Below, one piece after another: positions 34,618-44,860 of a DNA stretch of 64,000 nucleotides. Every line of letters begins with the position of its first letter. Position 1 is the stretch's first letter. Under the pieces are notes generated by a model. The model was not told the origin of the DNA. It did no database searches and saw only the letters and a program-made list of their open reading frames with translations. This stretch comes from Raineyella antarctica. GTDB lineage: Bacteria; Actinomycetota; Actinomycetes; Propionibacteriales; Propionibacteriaceae. The stretch is from NCBI RefSeq assembly GCF_900092135.1, contig NZ_FMYF01000011.1, forward strand, positions 62,001 to 126,000. The letters are read 5' to 3'. The position numbers and the translations under genes were made by a program.

Positions 34618-35433
34618 GTGCCGATTCTCAACAAGGACATGACCCTGTGCATCTCGCTGTCGGGTCGCCCATCGAACCTCGGCACCCGGTTCCACAACTA
34701 CCTCTATGACGAGCTCGGCCTGAACTTCATCTACAAGGCCTTCGGCACCGACGACATCGAGGGCGCCATCCGTGGCGTACGGGCGCTCGGGATCCGCGGC
34801 TGCTCGGTGTCGATGCCGTTCAAGGAGGCGGTGATCCCGCTGGTCGACGAGCTGGAGGAGTCCGCGGCGGCGATCGAGTCGGTCAACACCATCGTGAACG
34901 ACAACGGACACCTGACCGCGTCCAACACCGACTACGAGGCCGTCGCCGAACTGCTCCGGCGGCACGCCGTCGATCCCTCCTCCTCGGTCCTGGTCCGCGG
35001 CTCGGGCGGCATGGCGAAGGCGGTGGTCGCCGCCTTCCGCGGGGCAGGCTTCGACGACCTGACCGTGCTCGCCCGCAATGCGACCGCCGGCCCGGCGCTG
35101 GCCGAGAAGTACGGGTACGCCTGGACCGACCACGACCCGGCCCCAGGGGCCGCGGTCATCGTCAACGTCACCCCGCTGGGGATGAACGGCCCTGACTCCG
35201 ATGCGCTGTCGTTCGGCCCGGAGGCGATCGAGGCGACCGAGGTGGTGTTCGACGTCGTCGCCTTCCCGGCCGAGACACCGCTGGTCCGGGCCGGTCGGGA
35301 CGCCGGGAAGCAGCTGGTCACCGGCGCCGAGGTGGTCGCCCTGCAGGCCGCGCGGCAGTTCGAACGCTACACGGGGGTGGCTCTGACTCCCGAGCAGGTC
35401 GCCCGGGCATCGGAGTTCTCCCGCGCCGAGTAG
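34618..35433 (+). CDS. Shikimate 5-dehydrogenase-like protein
   Basis: The 271-aa protein has the substrate-binding N-domain (CISLSGRPSNLGTRFHNYLY), SVSMPFKEAVIP with the catalytic Lys, NTIVNDNGHLTASNTDYEA with the catalytic Asp, and a Rossmann loop VRGSGGMAKAV. It reduces 3-dehydroshikimate or a related hydroaromatic with NAD(P)H. The SLSGRPSN form of the substrate loop differs from the AroE SLSP/HxN type, so a catabolic shikimate/quinate role is possible. GTG start with CAGGAG upstream. An MFS transporter follows after 84 bp. Confidence 0.88.
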   Translation: MPILNKDMTLCISLSGRPSNLGTRFHNYLYDELGLNFIYKAFGTDDIEGAIRGVRALGIRGCSVSMPFKEAVIPLVDELEESAAAIESVNTIVNDNGHLTASNTDYEAVAELLRRHAVDPSSSVLVRGSGGMAKAVVAAFRGAGFDDLTVLARNATAGPALAEKYGYAWTDHDPAPGAAVIVNVTPLGMNGPDSDALSFGPEAIEATEVVFDVVAFPAETPLVRAGRDAGKQLVTGAEVVALQAARQFERYTGVALTPEQVARASEFSRAE

Positions 35434-35517
35434 CCCCACCCCCCCTCGCCGGGACCCGCCCCGGGCTCGTACTGTCGTGTCGTCAGGACACAGGCGTCCT
35501 GAGCCCTAGGAGTCACC

Positions 35518-37029
35518 ATGTCCAAAGCATCAGCAGAGCACCTCGCATTCCGACCCGGCAACGGGTGGTTGGCAGGGATCGTGCTCGCGGTCCTCACCTA
35601 CTGGCTGTTCGCCCAGACGCTGCTCAACGTCATCCCGGGCATCTCGAAGTCGCTGGGGCTGCAATCCACCATCGCCACCTTGGCGGTGTCGATCACGGCC
35701 CTCTTCGGCGGCATCTTCATCGTGGTGGCCGGAGGTATCGCCGATCGGTGGGGCCGGGTCCGCATCTTCCGGATCGGCCTGGTCCTGAGCATGCTCGGTT
35801 CGCTGCTCGTCGTCCTGGCGCCGGCCCGGATGGGCGGCCTCACGACCACGCTGATCCTGGGCGGCCGCATCGTGCAGGGCTTCAGCTACGCCTGCATCAT
35901 GCCGACGGCACTGGCGTTGATCAAGGCGTTCAACGACGGTGCCGACCGCCAGCGGGCCGTCTCGTTCTTCTCGATCGGCACCTTCGGGGGATCGGGGCTG
36001 ACCGCGTTCTTCGGCGGTGCACTGGCAGCGACCTTCCTCGGCTGGAGGTCGATCTTCGTGCTCAGCATCGTGGTGGCCCTCGTCGCCCTCTTCCTGACCC
36101 GCAAGACCCCCGAGTCCCGCGCCGTCGTCGCCCCGAACGCCCCGGCGCGCGCCTTCGACTGGGGCGGCCTGGTCACGTTCTTCATCACCCTCGTCGCCCT
36201 GGACGTCTTCATCGCGGAGGGAGCGCAGCTCGGTTGGCTGAGTCTGCCGTCCCTCGTCCTGCTGCTCGTCACGGTCGTGGGCGCGGTCGCGTTCTTCAGG
36301 GTCGAGGCCAAGCGGATCGGGCGCTCCCCGTTCATCGACCTCTCCATGTTCAGGAACCTGCGCTTCACCGGCCCGGTCCTCGCCAACTTCCTGATCAACA
36401 CCGGCGTGGCGGCGATCATGGTGACCCTCGGCCTGATGCAGAAGGGCGGCGGGTGGAACTCCTTCGAGGCCGGGCTGCTGACCCTCGGCTACGTCGTGGC
36501 GATCCTGAGCATGATCCGCGTGGGTGAGAAGCTCCTGCAGCGGTTCGGCACCAAGAAGCCGATGTGGTGGGGCACCTCGATCCTGCTGGTCGGCATCGTG
36601 CTGAACAGCCTGACGTTCCTGCCCAAGAACCTGTACGTGGTGGCCGTCGTCATCGGCTTCACGCTCTTCGGGGTCGGGCTGGGGCTGTTCGCCACGCCGG
36701 CAACCGACGCGGCCATCAGTTCGGTGCCCGAGTCCGAGGTGGGTGTCGCGTCCGGCATCTTCAAGATGGGCTCGTCCCTGGGTGGTTCCATCGGCGTCAC
36801 GATCGCTGCGACCCTCGTGGCAGTCGGCGCCGCGGTGCCCGCCAGTGTGGTCGAGCGATGGGGGATCTTCAGCGGGTGGACGGTCGCTGCCGGCCCCGTA
36901 CGATTCGGGTCGATGCTGGGACTGGGCTTCGTCGTGCTGGCGGCCATCCTCGTGCTGGTCGCCATCGCCCTCACCGTCCCCAACGCGGACCAGGAGAAGG
37001 TCGCCCAGGAGAAGGCGACCGCTCGCTGA
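35518..37029 (+). CDS. DHA2-type MFS transporter
   Basis: This 503-aa protein has 14 predicted helices: GGIADRWGRVRIFRIGL (motif A), LGGRIVQGFSYACIMPTAL (motif C region), a Pro-rich intrahelical loop and IFKMGSSLGGSIGVTIA. DHA2 transporters export drugs or aromatic compounds with proton exchange. It follows a shikimate dehydrogenase, so transport of a hydroaromatic is conceivable. AGGAGTCACC precedes the ATG. Full length. Confidence 0.9.
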   Translation: MSKASAEHLAFRPGNGWLAGIVLAVLTYWLFAQTLLNVIPGISKSLGLQSTIATLAVSITALFGGIFIVVAGGIADRWGRVRIFRIGLVLSMLGSLLVVLAPARMGGLTTTLILGGRIVQGFSYACIMPTALALIKAFNDGADRQRAVSFFSIGTFGGSGLTAFFGGALAATFLGWRSIFVLSIVVALVALFLTRKTPESRAVVAPNAPARAFDWGGLVTFFITLVALDVFIAEGAQLGWLSLPSLVLLLVTVVGAVAFFRVEAKRIGRSPFIDLSMFRNLRFTGPVLANFLINTGVAAIMVTLGLMQKGGGWNSFEAGLLTLGYVVAILSMIRVGEKLLQRFGTKKPMWWGTSILLVGIVLNSLTFLPKNLYVVAVVIGFTLFGVGLGLFATPATDAAISSVPESEVGVASGIFKMGSSLGGSIGVTIAATLVAVGAAVPASVVERWGIFSGWTVAAGPVRFGSMLGLGFVVLAAILVLVAIALTVPNADQEKVAQEKATAR

Positions 37030-37123
37030 GACCCGCGTCCCGGGCACGGGCGGCCACCTCCCACGCATGCGAAACTGTTCCCAGAAGCGGGGGACGAAGG
37101 GGGCTGGTTTGACGAGGTTGCGC

Positions 37124-37900
37124 ATGGACAGGCGTCTGCTCACGACCGTTGCGGTCGCCGTCGTCCTGGTCTCGGTGGCGTACGTGGCTCCAATCGCCGC
37201 CCAGGGCCACCTCCCCTCGGCCTTCCGGCGGCCACCCACCCACACCGCGGCTCGCGCCTCGACGACTCCCACTCCGGGGGGCGCTGCCGCCACGGCCGCA
37301 TCCACCCCGGCCGCATCCACCCCGACCGCATCCGCCACCCCCACGCCGACGCGCACGCTGAAGGACATGCATGCCTGGATCGTGCAGGCGTCCTGCACCG
37401 CCGACGTGCTCGACAGCCCGTCCGGATCCTGGTTGCTCACCGCCGCCCACTGCGGTGCGAGCGACTCGGTCCAGGCCGCGGGACGGACCTGGACGGTGGT
37501 GGACGAGGTCACCACCGCTGACGTAGATTCCGCCGGCGCCGACACCGAGGACCTCCGGCTCCTGCGGGTGGACGGGAACATCGAGGCCGCTGTCGGCGGT
37601 GGCTTCGTCGTGGGGACCGCGCCCGCGGACGGCGCCATGGTGTCGATCTGGGGCTATCCGTCGGCCACCGGAGAACTGACCGGTTGTGACGCCCTGACGG
37701 TGAGCGCGGCGGCCGACGGGCTCTCGGTCGATTCGTGCAACCTGCCGGACGGGACGAGCGGATCGCCGTGGTACGGCGCCGATGGCGTTCTCCGTGGCCT
37801 GACCGGCGGTCCCAACGAGGGCGGCACCAGCGACTGGGACTCCGAGTCGATCCGGTTCACCGACGGGACCGTGTCCTGGATCAGGTCCGTGGTCGGCTGA
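37124..37900 (+). CDS. Secreted trypsin-like serine protease
   Basis: This 258-aa protein begins MDRRLLTTVAVAVVLVSVAY, an N-terminal signal or anchor helix, then a Thr/Ala/Pro-rich linker of about 45 residues. The chymotrypsin fold follows: WLLTAAHCGA (catalytic His), AGADTEDLRLLRV (Asp) and LPDGTSGSPWYG (Ser). The four Cys could form two disulfides. Start: ATG 37124 has GAGG six bases before; TTG 37109 with AAGGGGG is equally good. It probably acts extracellularly or at the cell surface; the target is unknown. Confidence 0.88.
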   Translation: MDRRLLTTVAVAVVLVSVAYVAPIAAQGHLPSAFRRPPTHTAARASTTPTPGGAAATAASTPAASTPTASATPTPTRTLKDMHAWIVQASCTADVLDSPSGSWLLTAAHCGASDSVQAAGRTWTVVDEVTTADVDSAGADTEDLRLLRVDGNIEAAVGGGFVVGTAPADGAMVSIWGYPSATGELTGCDALTVSAAADGLSVDSCNLPDGTSGSPWYGADGVLRGLTGGPNEGGTSDWDSESIRFTDGTVSWIRSVVG

Positions 37901-37932
37901 GGCGAGGACCTGCGACGTACGGACCCAGCGGA

Positions 37933-38945
37933 CTAGCGGTCCTCGTGCTGCGCGCCGGCTCCCGCCGACGCGCCGGTACCGGCTCCGCGCCCGTTGAAGA
38001 CCGCGTTGAGCGTCACCGCCGAGAAGGCGGCGAGCAGGATCCCGGACTCGACCAGCGGACGGATCTCGGCGGGCATCCACTGGCTGAAGTTCGGCGCCAC
38101 CAAGGGGATCATGCCGATGCCCAGCGAGATCGCGACGACGAACAGGCTGTTGCGGCTGGCCGCGAAGTCGACGCCCGAGAGGATCCGGATGCCGCTCGCG
38201 GCGACCATGCCGAACATCGCGATGCCGGCGCCGCCCAGGACGGAGGTGGGTAGGGCCTCGACCAGGGCGCCCATCTTGGGGATCAGCCCCAGGACCACCA
38301 GGATCCCGCCGCCGGCGACGCAGACGAAGCGGCTGCGTACGCCGGTCACCCCGACCAGCCCCACGTTCTGGCTGAACGAGGTGTATGGGAAGGTGTTGAA
38401 CACGCCGCCGATCAGGGTGCCGAGCCCGTCGGCGCGCAGGCCGCCCGAGAGCATCCTCGGGGTGACGGGCCGCCCGGTGAGCTCGCCGAGCGCCAGGAAC
38501 ATGCCGGTGGACTCGATCAGCACGACCACCATGACCAGCGACATGGTCGCCACCATGATCGGGTCGAAGAGCGGCGTACCGAAGTGGAAGGGCGTGACGA
38601 GGGCGAACCAGTCGGCCCGGACGACCTTGGCCAGGGAGACCTTGCCCGCGAAGGTGGCGATGATGCTGCCGACCACGATGCCGAGCAGCACCGAGATGTT
38701 GGCCACGAAACCCTTGCCGAAGCGCGCGATGAGCACGACGGTGAGCAGGACGACGGTCGCGATGCCGCAGGCGAAGAGGTCGGCGGAGATGAGGAAGGCG
38801 ACGTCCTGCGGCGCCAGCCCCAGCGCGCGGCCGACGATCAGTGGCACGGCGATCGCGCCCGCGTACATCACCAGCACGTGCTGCAGGCCGAGCGCGAGCA
38901 GCTTCGGTGCTGCCGGGATCTCGTCGACCGGATGGGTGGTCGTGC

Positions 38946-38949
<4 letters not shown>
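37933..38949 (-). pseudogene. NCS2 purine/xanthine permease with large internal deletion
   Basis: The 338-aa product begins normally (LALGLQHVLVMYAGAIAVPL, VAFLISADLFACGIAT) but jumps at that point into VVLLTVVLIARFGKGFVANISVLLG, a segment that in the family lies about 100 residues further on. The helices 3-6 are missing in frame, including the LPVxxGxxF loop. The rest is intact (GTGIF-like substrate helix, SVLGGAGIAMFG). Typical length is about 430-450. Junction lies near 38750-38760. It is likely inactive, although the frame stays open. It forms the 3' end of an operon with two glycosyltransferases, ATGA overlap at 38946. Confidence 0.75.
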
Positions 38950-40278
<1,329 letters not shown>

Positions 40279-40304
<26 letters not shown>

Positions 40305-42189
40305 GGGTGACCTCCAGGTAGATGGCGGCAAGGGCGGAGGCCATCGCCTCGATGCTGAAGCGTTCGGCGACCAGGCGCCGGGCGCGGTCGGCCCGTTCGC
40401 CCGCGGCGGGGGCGGAGGCGAGGTCCAGCGCGGACGCCGTTCCGGCGACCAGGGCGGTCGGCGACCCGGTGTCGACCAGGAACCCGGTCACCCCGTCGTC
40501 CACGTACGTCGCCGGACCCCCTTCCAGCGGGGCGACCACGACCAGGCCGGAGGCCATCGCCTCGAGGATGGCGATCCCGAACTCCTCCTTCAGGCTCGCC
40601 GATACGTAGACGCCGGCGGGCGCACTGAGTCCCGGGCGGCCGTGGCGGACGGCCGCCAGCCACACGGCGACCGTCGCGTTCGGGCGGTGCCCGGCGAGCA
40701 GCAGGCCCCGGGCGGGCCCGTCCGCGCGGGGGACGGCGGCATCGATCCGGGCCAGCTGCCCGGCCTCGTCGTCGGTTGGCCGGTCCAGGTCGCCGCCGAC
40801 GACGAGCAGGTTGCATCGGGCGGCAAGACCGGGGTGGGCGGCCCATGCCTCGACCAGGGTCGCCATGCCCTTGACCCGGTGCAGCCGGCCCACGGTGATC
40901 GCCAGCGGCAGACCTCGGCGTTCGGGCGGCAGGGCCGACAGCAGGGCGTCGAGCGAGGCGAGGGCCCCGGTAGTGGCGGCCGGCACCGGGACGCCGTGCA
41001 GGGAGTCCGGGACCTCGCGCGACGCGCGCTCCAGCGGGGCCAGGTCGACGCCCTCCGGTACGACGCTGACCCGGTGCCTGCTGTCGTCGGGGTCGAGCTG
41101 CAGCAGGTCGCGCAGGTCGCGGGCCAGGTCGGTCCGCGGGAACACCACGAGGTGGGCGGCCTGCTCGGCGAGGTCGCGCAGCAGCCGTACCCGGAACACC
41201 AGGTGCTCGGCCAGGTCGGCCGCACCGAAGGTGCCACGGGTGAGGGCGCCGGACGCCTCACGCGAGGCGATCAGGGCGTGCGGGTCGGGGGCCAGGGTGA
41301 GGACGGTCGGGATGCCGAGCGTACGGGCCACGTCGGCGGCGGCCCACGACCCGACGTCCGCCATCCGCAGGTGCAGGACGTCGACCCGCTCGGCGCGGAG
41401 GATCCGCCGCAGGCCGCGACGGACCGGGACGCGGAGGGCCCAGCTGTCCGGGGCGGCCCGGACCGGCCCCGGCAGCGGTACGGACAGGTACCGGTGGCCG
41501 GGCCCGGCGGGGACGTGGTGGGGGCGGTCCGCTGCGGCGGGTCCGCGGGACACGGTGAGCACCCGGCCGATCCCGTCCTCGGCCAGCAGGGCATCGCCCA
41601 GGTGGACCAGGAGCGTCGCGATGCCGCCCGTGTCACCCTGGCCGGAGTGCAGCAGGTCGCCGTCGATGTCGGCGTGCAGGAACAGTTGGGCGACGGTGAG
41701 GCCGCGAACACCGTCGTGATCGAGGGCGTCCAGGTCGTCGGGGACGTCCAGGTCATCGGGCTCCCGGCCATCCGGCTCGGCCGGCGCGTCCCCCCAGGCC
41801 TCCAGGGTCGCCTCCGCCAGCGTGCCGGTGAAGTCCCCCGCGGCGGCCATCGTGGCCAGCACGTCCACGGCCTCGGGGAGGCGCGGCGAGGCCGCCAGCG
41901 CCCAGGCCGCGTGGTCGCGGAGGAAGGACGGGCCCGATCCCAGCAGGGGCACGACGAGCGCGGACGCCGCGGTGGTCCCTGCGGCAGCGGCGGCATGGAC
42001 GGCGGCGATCGCGGTCAGCTGGTCGGAGGAGTCGGCGATGGCCGCGGCCAGGAGGGGTTCGGCGGTGGGCCCGTCGGCACGTGCCGCTGTGATCAGCGAT
42101 TCGACCAGCCCCAGCCCTGCCAACAACGTCGGGGCCCGGCGGATGGCCTCGAGGCCGTCCCGGGTGGTCACTACCGCGTTCGGACTCAC
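40279..42189 (-). CDS. GT4-family glycosyltransferase with helical N-terminal extension
   Basis: This 636-aa protein has about 130 residues of Ala/Leu-rich helical repeat, HEAT-like (LTAIAAVHAAAAAGTTAASAL, LRDHAAWALAASPRLPEAV), then an Asp-rich linker. A GT-B catalytic core with VHLHSGQGDTGGIATLL-like N-domain features follows, then VTVGRLHRVKGMATLVEAW and SASLKEEFGIAILEAMASGLVVVAPLEGG, the E-x7-E donor-binding region. It resembles sucrose-phosphate-synthase-type retaining enzymes. The helical front end may dock it to a partner or membrane. It is the first gene of a three-gene operon with the UGT and permease. Confidence 0.82.
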
Positions 42190-42323
42190 GCTGGCGATCC
42201 TAGCGGTGGGGATGTCTCCCTACCTGTTCGGCAACCGCGTGATCGGGACGGGCCAGGGCCCTCTCCCGACGAGAACGCGAGCGGTCCTGGGGCCGAAAGA
42301 GAACGTGGGACCGGTGCCTTCCT

Positions 42324-42516
42324 TCACCGGCGGCGGCAGTGCGCGATGATCACGCCCTTGGTGGTCGCCACGCTGCTGGTGAGGTCGAGTTCGGTCGGCA
42401 GGGCAGCACCCTCGAACAGCCGCCTGCCGCTGCCCAGGGTCAGCAGGCAGATCACCAGCGTGTAGCGGTCGACCAGGCCCGCGGCGTGCAGGGTTCGCAC
42501 CAGCGACGGCGACCGA
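42324..42516 (-). pseudogene. C-terminal remnant of a RibD/dihydrofolate-reductase-like protein
   Basis: The frame encodes SPSLVRTLHAAGLVDRYTLV, ICLLTLGSGRRLFEGA and LTSSVATTKGVIIAHCRRR, which matches the last 60 or so residues of the RibD_C/DfrA family (GSGxLVxxLxxAGLVDE..., VLGxGxRLF). All upstream domain parts, including the NADPH site, are missing, so only the tail survives. The reading frame extends to 42596 but that portion has no similarity. The rest of the 42190-42320 gap shows nothing identifiable. Confidence 0.7.
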
Positions 42517-42564
42517 ATTGCGGGGTGGTGACGGCCGCGTGAACAGCAGATGACACCGGTGTAA

Positions 42565-42596
42565 TTCTCCACATTGTGGATAACCCTTGTGGACAA
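42565..42596. other. Cluster of DnaA-box-like sites
   Basis: TTCTCCACA at 42565 (one mismatch from TTATCCACA), TGTGGATAA at 42575 (exact box on the other strand) and TGTGGACAA at 42588 (exact TTGTCCACA, the common actinobacterial box) occur in 32 bp. A fourth box lies at 42742-42750 within a hairpin loop. No dnaA, dnaN or rpmH is near, so this is not the standard oriC; possible DnaA-titration site, remnant plasmid origin, or chance. Confidence 0.5.
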
Positions 42597-42719
42597 CTTT
42601 GCGGGTGGTGTGGACGGGCGGTGCCTGCCTCATCCCGCCATAGCCCACGCAATTGCGCCCTCCAGATGAACGTCGCGTGACCGGAATGTGACGAAAGGGT
42701 CGGCGTTGTCCCAAGGCCA

Positions 42720-42768
42720 GATCGCCGGGACCCCGGGTCGTTGTGGACAACCCCGGGTCCCGGCGATC
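42720..42768. terminator. Large hairpin with a DnaA-box in the loop
   Basis: GATCGCCGGGACCC at 42720-42733 pairs perfectly with GGGTCCCGGCGATC at 42755-42768 (14 bp). The 21-nt loop has its own inverted repeat GTTGTGGACAAC (42740-42751) that contains a DnaA-box. It lies 16 bp beyond the stop of the YibE/F gene, so termination of that reverse-strand gene is the simplest role. The nested symmetry is more than a terminator needs. Confidence 0.65.
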
Positions 42769-42783
42769 GATGGCCGTACCTGT

Positions 42784-44100
42784 TCAGTCGGTCGAGAGCG
42801 AACCCTCCGGCCGCGGGTGGTAGTCGTCCACGTCGACCAGTTCGTCGCTGGTGTTCAGCGCGTACACCTTGCCGGAGTCCAGTTCCTCGGACGGGGTCCC
42901 GCGGCGGCTGACCAGCAGCGCGCCGATGCCCGTGGTCAACGGCATCGCCAGGGTCAGGCCGATGGCGCCGACGAGGGTCCGCAGGATCTCGACGGCGAAT
43001 TGCTCCGTCATGATCGTCGAGTAGAGCGGGCGGTCGTACATCGCCAGCAGCAGCAGGACCGACATGCTCGCACCGGCCGTGGCGAAGACGATGGTGTAGA
43101 CGGTCGAGGCGATGTGGTCCCGGCCGATCCGCATCGCCTGGCGGAAGATCTGCGGGCCGGTCCGGCGCGGGTCGTCGGCCAGCTCCCACACCGCAGAGGC
43201 CTGGGTGATCGTCACGTCGTTGAGGCCACCCAGGGCGGCGATGATCATGCCGGACAGGACGACCGCCGTCAGCTTCATGTCCGGGGCAGCGGCCGACAGC
43301 GTGTAGTCCTCCTCGGAGGCCACGCCGGTCAGGTGCCCCCAGCTGAGCGCCACGTACGACAGCACGGCCGCCAGCACGAGCCCGAACAATGTGCCCAACA
43401 GGGCCGTGGTTGTTCGGGTGTTGAAGCCATGGGTGAAGTAGAGCGCCACGAACATGATGGCCGAGGCCCCGATCAGCGTGACCAGGATCGCGTTCGACCC
43501 GGAGATCAGCGCGGGGAAGATGAAGGCGACCATGATGAACGCCGCCCAGGCCAGGCCGATCACCGACAACAGGCCTCGTCGGCGTGCCACCGCCACGGTG
43601 ACCAGCAGGAACGCGATCGCGAAGAACACCACGGGTCCGGTCCGCGCGAAGTCGGCGAACTGGTAGTTCGCCTGGCCGTTCAGGGTCGGCACCCGATAGA
43701 CGACGACCCGCTGGCCGGGCTGGACCCCTGACTTGAAGATCGCCGAGGTCGTGTTGACCTGGACGTCCTTGCCCTTGTCCTCGCCCTCGAGCAGCTGGAC
43801 CGTCAGGGCCGCGCACGTCTGGGCGGCCGAGGACGTCGAGCCCTCCAGCCCGGCACAACTGATCTCGTTGACCGCCATCACCTCACCCTTGGGCATGGTC
43901 ATGCCCGGGACGGAGAACTGGGCGACGTCCTTCTGGATGTGCTGGGACGTGTTCGTCGGCCACAGCAGCACGAGCCCGACCAGCGTCCAGATGGCCAGTG
44001 GCACCAGGATGACGATCAGGATCTGTGAGGCGCGACGTTGGCGCAGGCGGCCCTCGACCGTCGAGGGCTCGCTGTGGGTATGGGAATGAGAGTGCGACAC
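42784..44100 (-). CDS. YibE/F family membrane protein
   Basis: This 438-aa protein opens with a His-rich stretch, VSHSHSHTHSEPS, then one helix, a beta-rich extracytoplasmic domain (residues about 60-170, FSVPGMTMPKGEVM, VYRVPTL). Seven helices follow with family motifs FIFPALISG, YFTHGFNTRTTTALLG, AALGGLNDVTITQASAV, and GASMSVLLLL. YibE/F proteins are integral membrane proteins of unknown transport role. The GTG at 44100 is chosen because the frame upstream is explained by a different, broken gene. The hairpin at 42720 follows. Confidence 0.82.
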   Translation of the reverse strand: MSHSHSHTHSEPSTVEGRLRQRRASQILIVILVPLAIWTLVGLVLLWPTNTSQHIQKDVAQFSVPGMTMPKGEVMAVNEISCAGLEGSTSSAAQTCAALTVQLLEGEDKGKDVQVNTTSAIFKSGVQPGQRVVVYRVPTLNGQANYQFADFARTGPVVFFAIAFLLVTVAVARRRGLLSVIGLAWAAFIMVAFIFPALISGSNAILVTLIGASAIMFVALYFTHGFNTRTTTALLGTLFGLVLAAVLSYVALSWGHLTGVASEEDYTLSAAAPDMKLTAVVLSGMIIAALGGLNDVTITQASAVWELADDPRRTGPQIFRQAMRIGRDHIASTVYTIVFATAGASMSVLLLLAMYDRPLYSTIMTEQFAVEILRTLVGAIGLTLAMPLTTGIGALLVSRRGTPSEELDSGKVYALNTSDELVDVDDYHPRPEGSLSTD

Positions 44101-44159
44101 GATGACTGCCTGGTCTCCCTCGTGGTGCGGGCAGGACGACACCACGCTACCGTGACGTT

Positions 44160-44261
44160 CCCCCGGAAGCGGGACATCGACGCCGCTCAGACGCGTCCGG
44201 TCCACCCGCTCGGCCATCGGGAACGGCAGATGTTCCCCAGGCAGAGGAACACCACCTCCAT
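44160..44261 (-). pseudogene. N-terminal remnant of a low-molecular-weight protein tyrosine phosphatase
   Basis: From ATG 44261 the frame reads MEVVFLCLGNICRS, the P-loop (C-x5-R-S) of LMW phosphatases. The next expected residues, PMAERV, appear only after a one-base shift at 44220, in the frame that later reads into the YibE gene region. Beyond about 44160 similarity ceases. The catalytic Asp and the rest of the domain are missing, so this is a truncated, frameshifted head fragment. The end coordinate is approximate. It lies in the divergent region between YibE and cobU. Confidence 0.65.
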
Positions 44262-44323
44262 CGGGACGCCCACCTGCTGGGTCATCGGTCCCCTCCTGTC
44301 GCGGCCTCCCTAGACTGAAGCAC

Positions 44324-44860
44324 GTGCCTCGCACCATCGTCACCGGGGGCGTCCGGTCCGGGAAGTCCACCTATGCCGAGGCCCTGCTGTCGGCCGAGCC
44401 GCGGGTGACGTACGTCGCTCCGGGCCCCGTCCCCGATCCCGGCTCCGACCCCGACTGGGCGGCCAGGATCGCCGCCCACCGCTCCCGGCGTCCTGCTACC
44501 TGGACCACCGTGGAGACCGCCGATGTCGCCGCAGCGATCCGCGAGGCCCGGACCCCGGTGCTGGTCGACTGCCTGGGCACCTGGGTCACCCGGACCATCG
44601 ACGACCTGGGCACCTGGGACGTCCCCCGCGACGAGTGGCAGGACGACTTCTTCGACCGCCTGGACGACCTGCTCGGCGCCTGGACCGCGAGCGAGCAGAC
44701 CCTGGTGGCGGTCACCAACGAGGTCGGCTGGGGCGTCGTGCCGTCCTACCCCTCGGGTCGTACGTTCGCCGACCTGCTCGGCCGGACCAACCAGGCCCTC
44801 GCCGCGGCCAGCGACCGGCTGGTGCTGATGGTCGCCGGGCGCCCGCTGGAGCTCCCGTGA
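44324..44860 (+). CDS. cobU: Adenosylcobinamide kinase / guanylyltransferase
   Basis: This 178-aa bifunctional enzyme has Walker A TGGVRSGKSTYAE, APGPVPDPGSDPDWAARIAAHRSRRP with the catalytic His region, VLVDCLGTWVT, VTNEVGWGVVPSYPSGR. It phosphorylates adenosylcobinamide and then transfers GMP in the final part of cobalamin assembly. Its stop overlaps the start of cobK, implying coupled translation. No other cob genes are in the window. Confidence 0.92.
   Translation: MPRTIVTGGVRSGKSTYAEALLSAEPRVTYVAPGPVPDPGSDPDWAARIAAHRSRRPATWTTVETADVAAAIREARTPVLVDCLGTWVTRTIDDLGTWDVPRDEWQDDFFDRLDDLLGAWTASEQTLVAVTNEVGWGVVPSYPSGRTFADLLGRTNQALAAASDRLVLMVAGRPLELP

Noticed and set aside
42565-42768. Chromosomal origin oriC
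   Set aside because: Too few DnaA boxes, no AT-rich unwinding tract, and no dnaA, dnaN, rpmH or parAB genes around.
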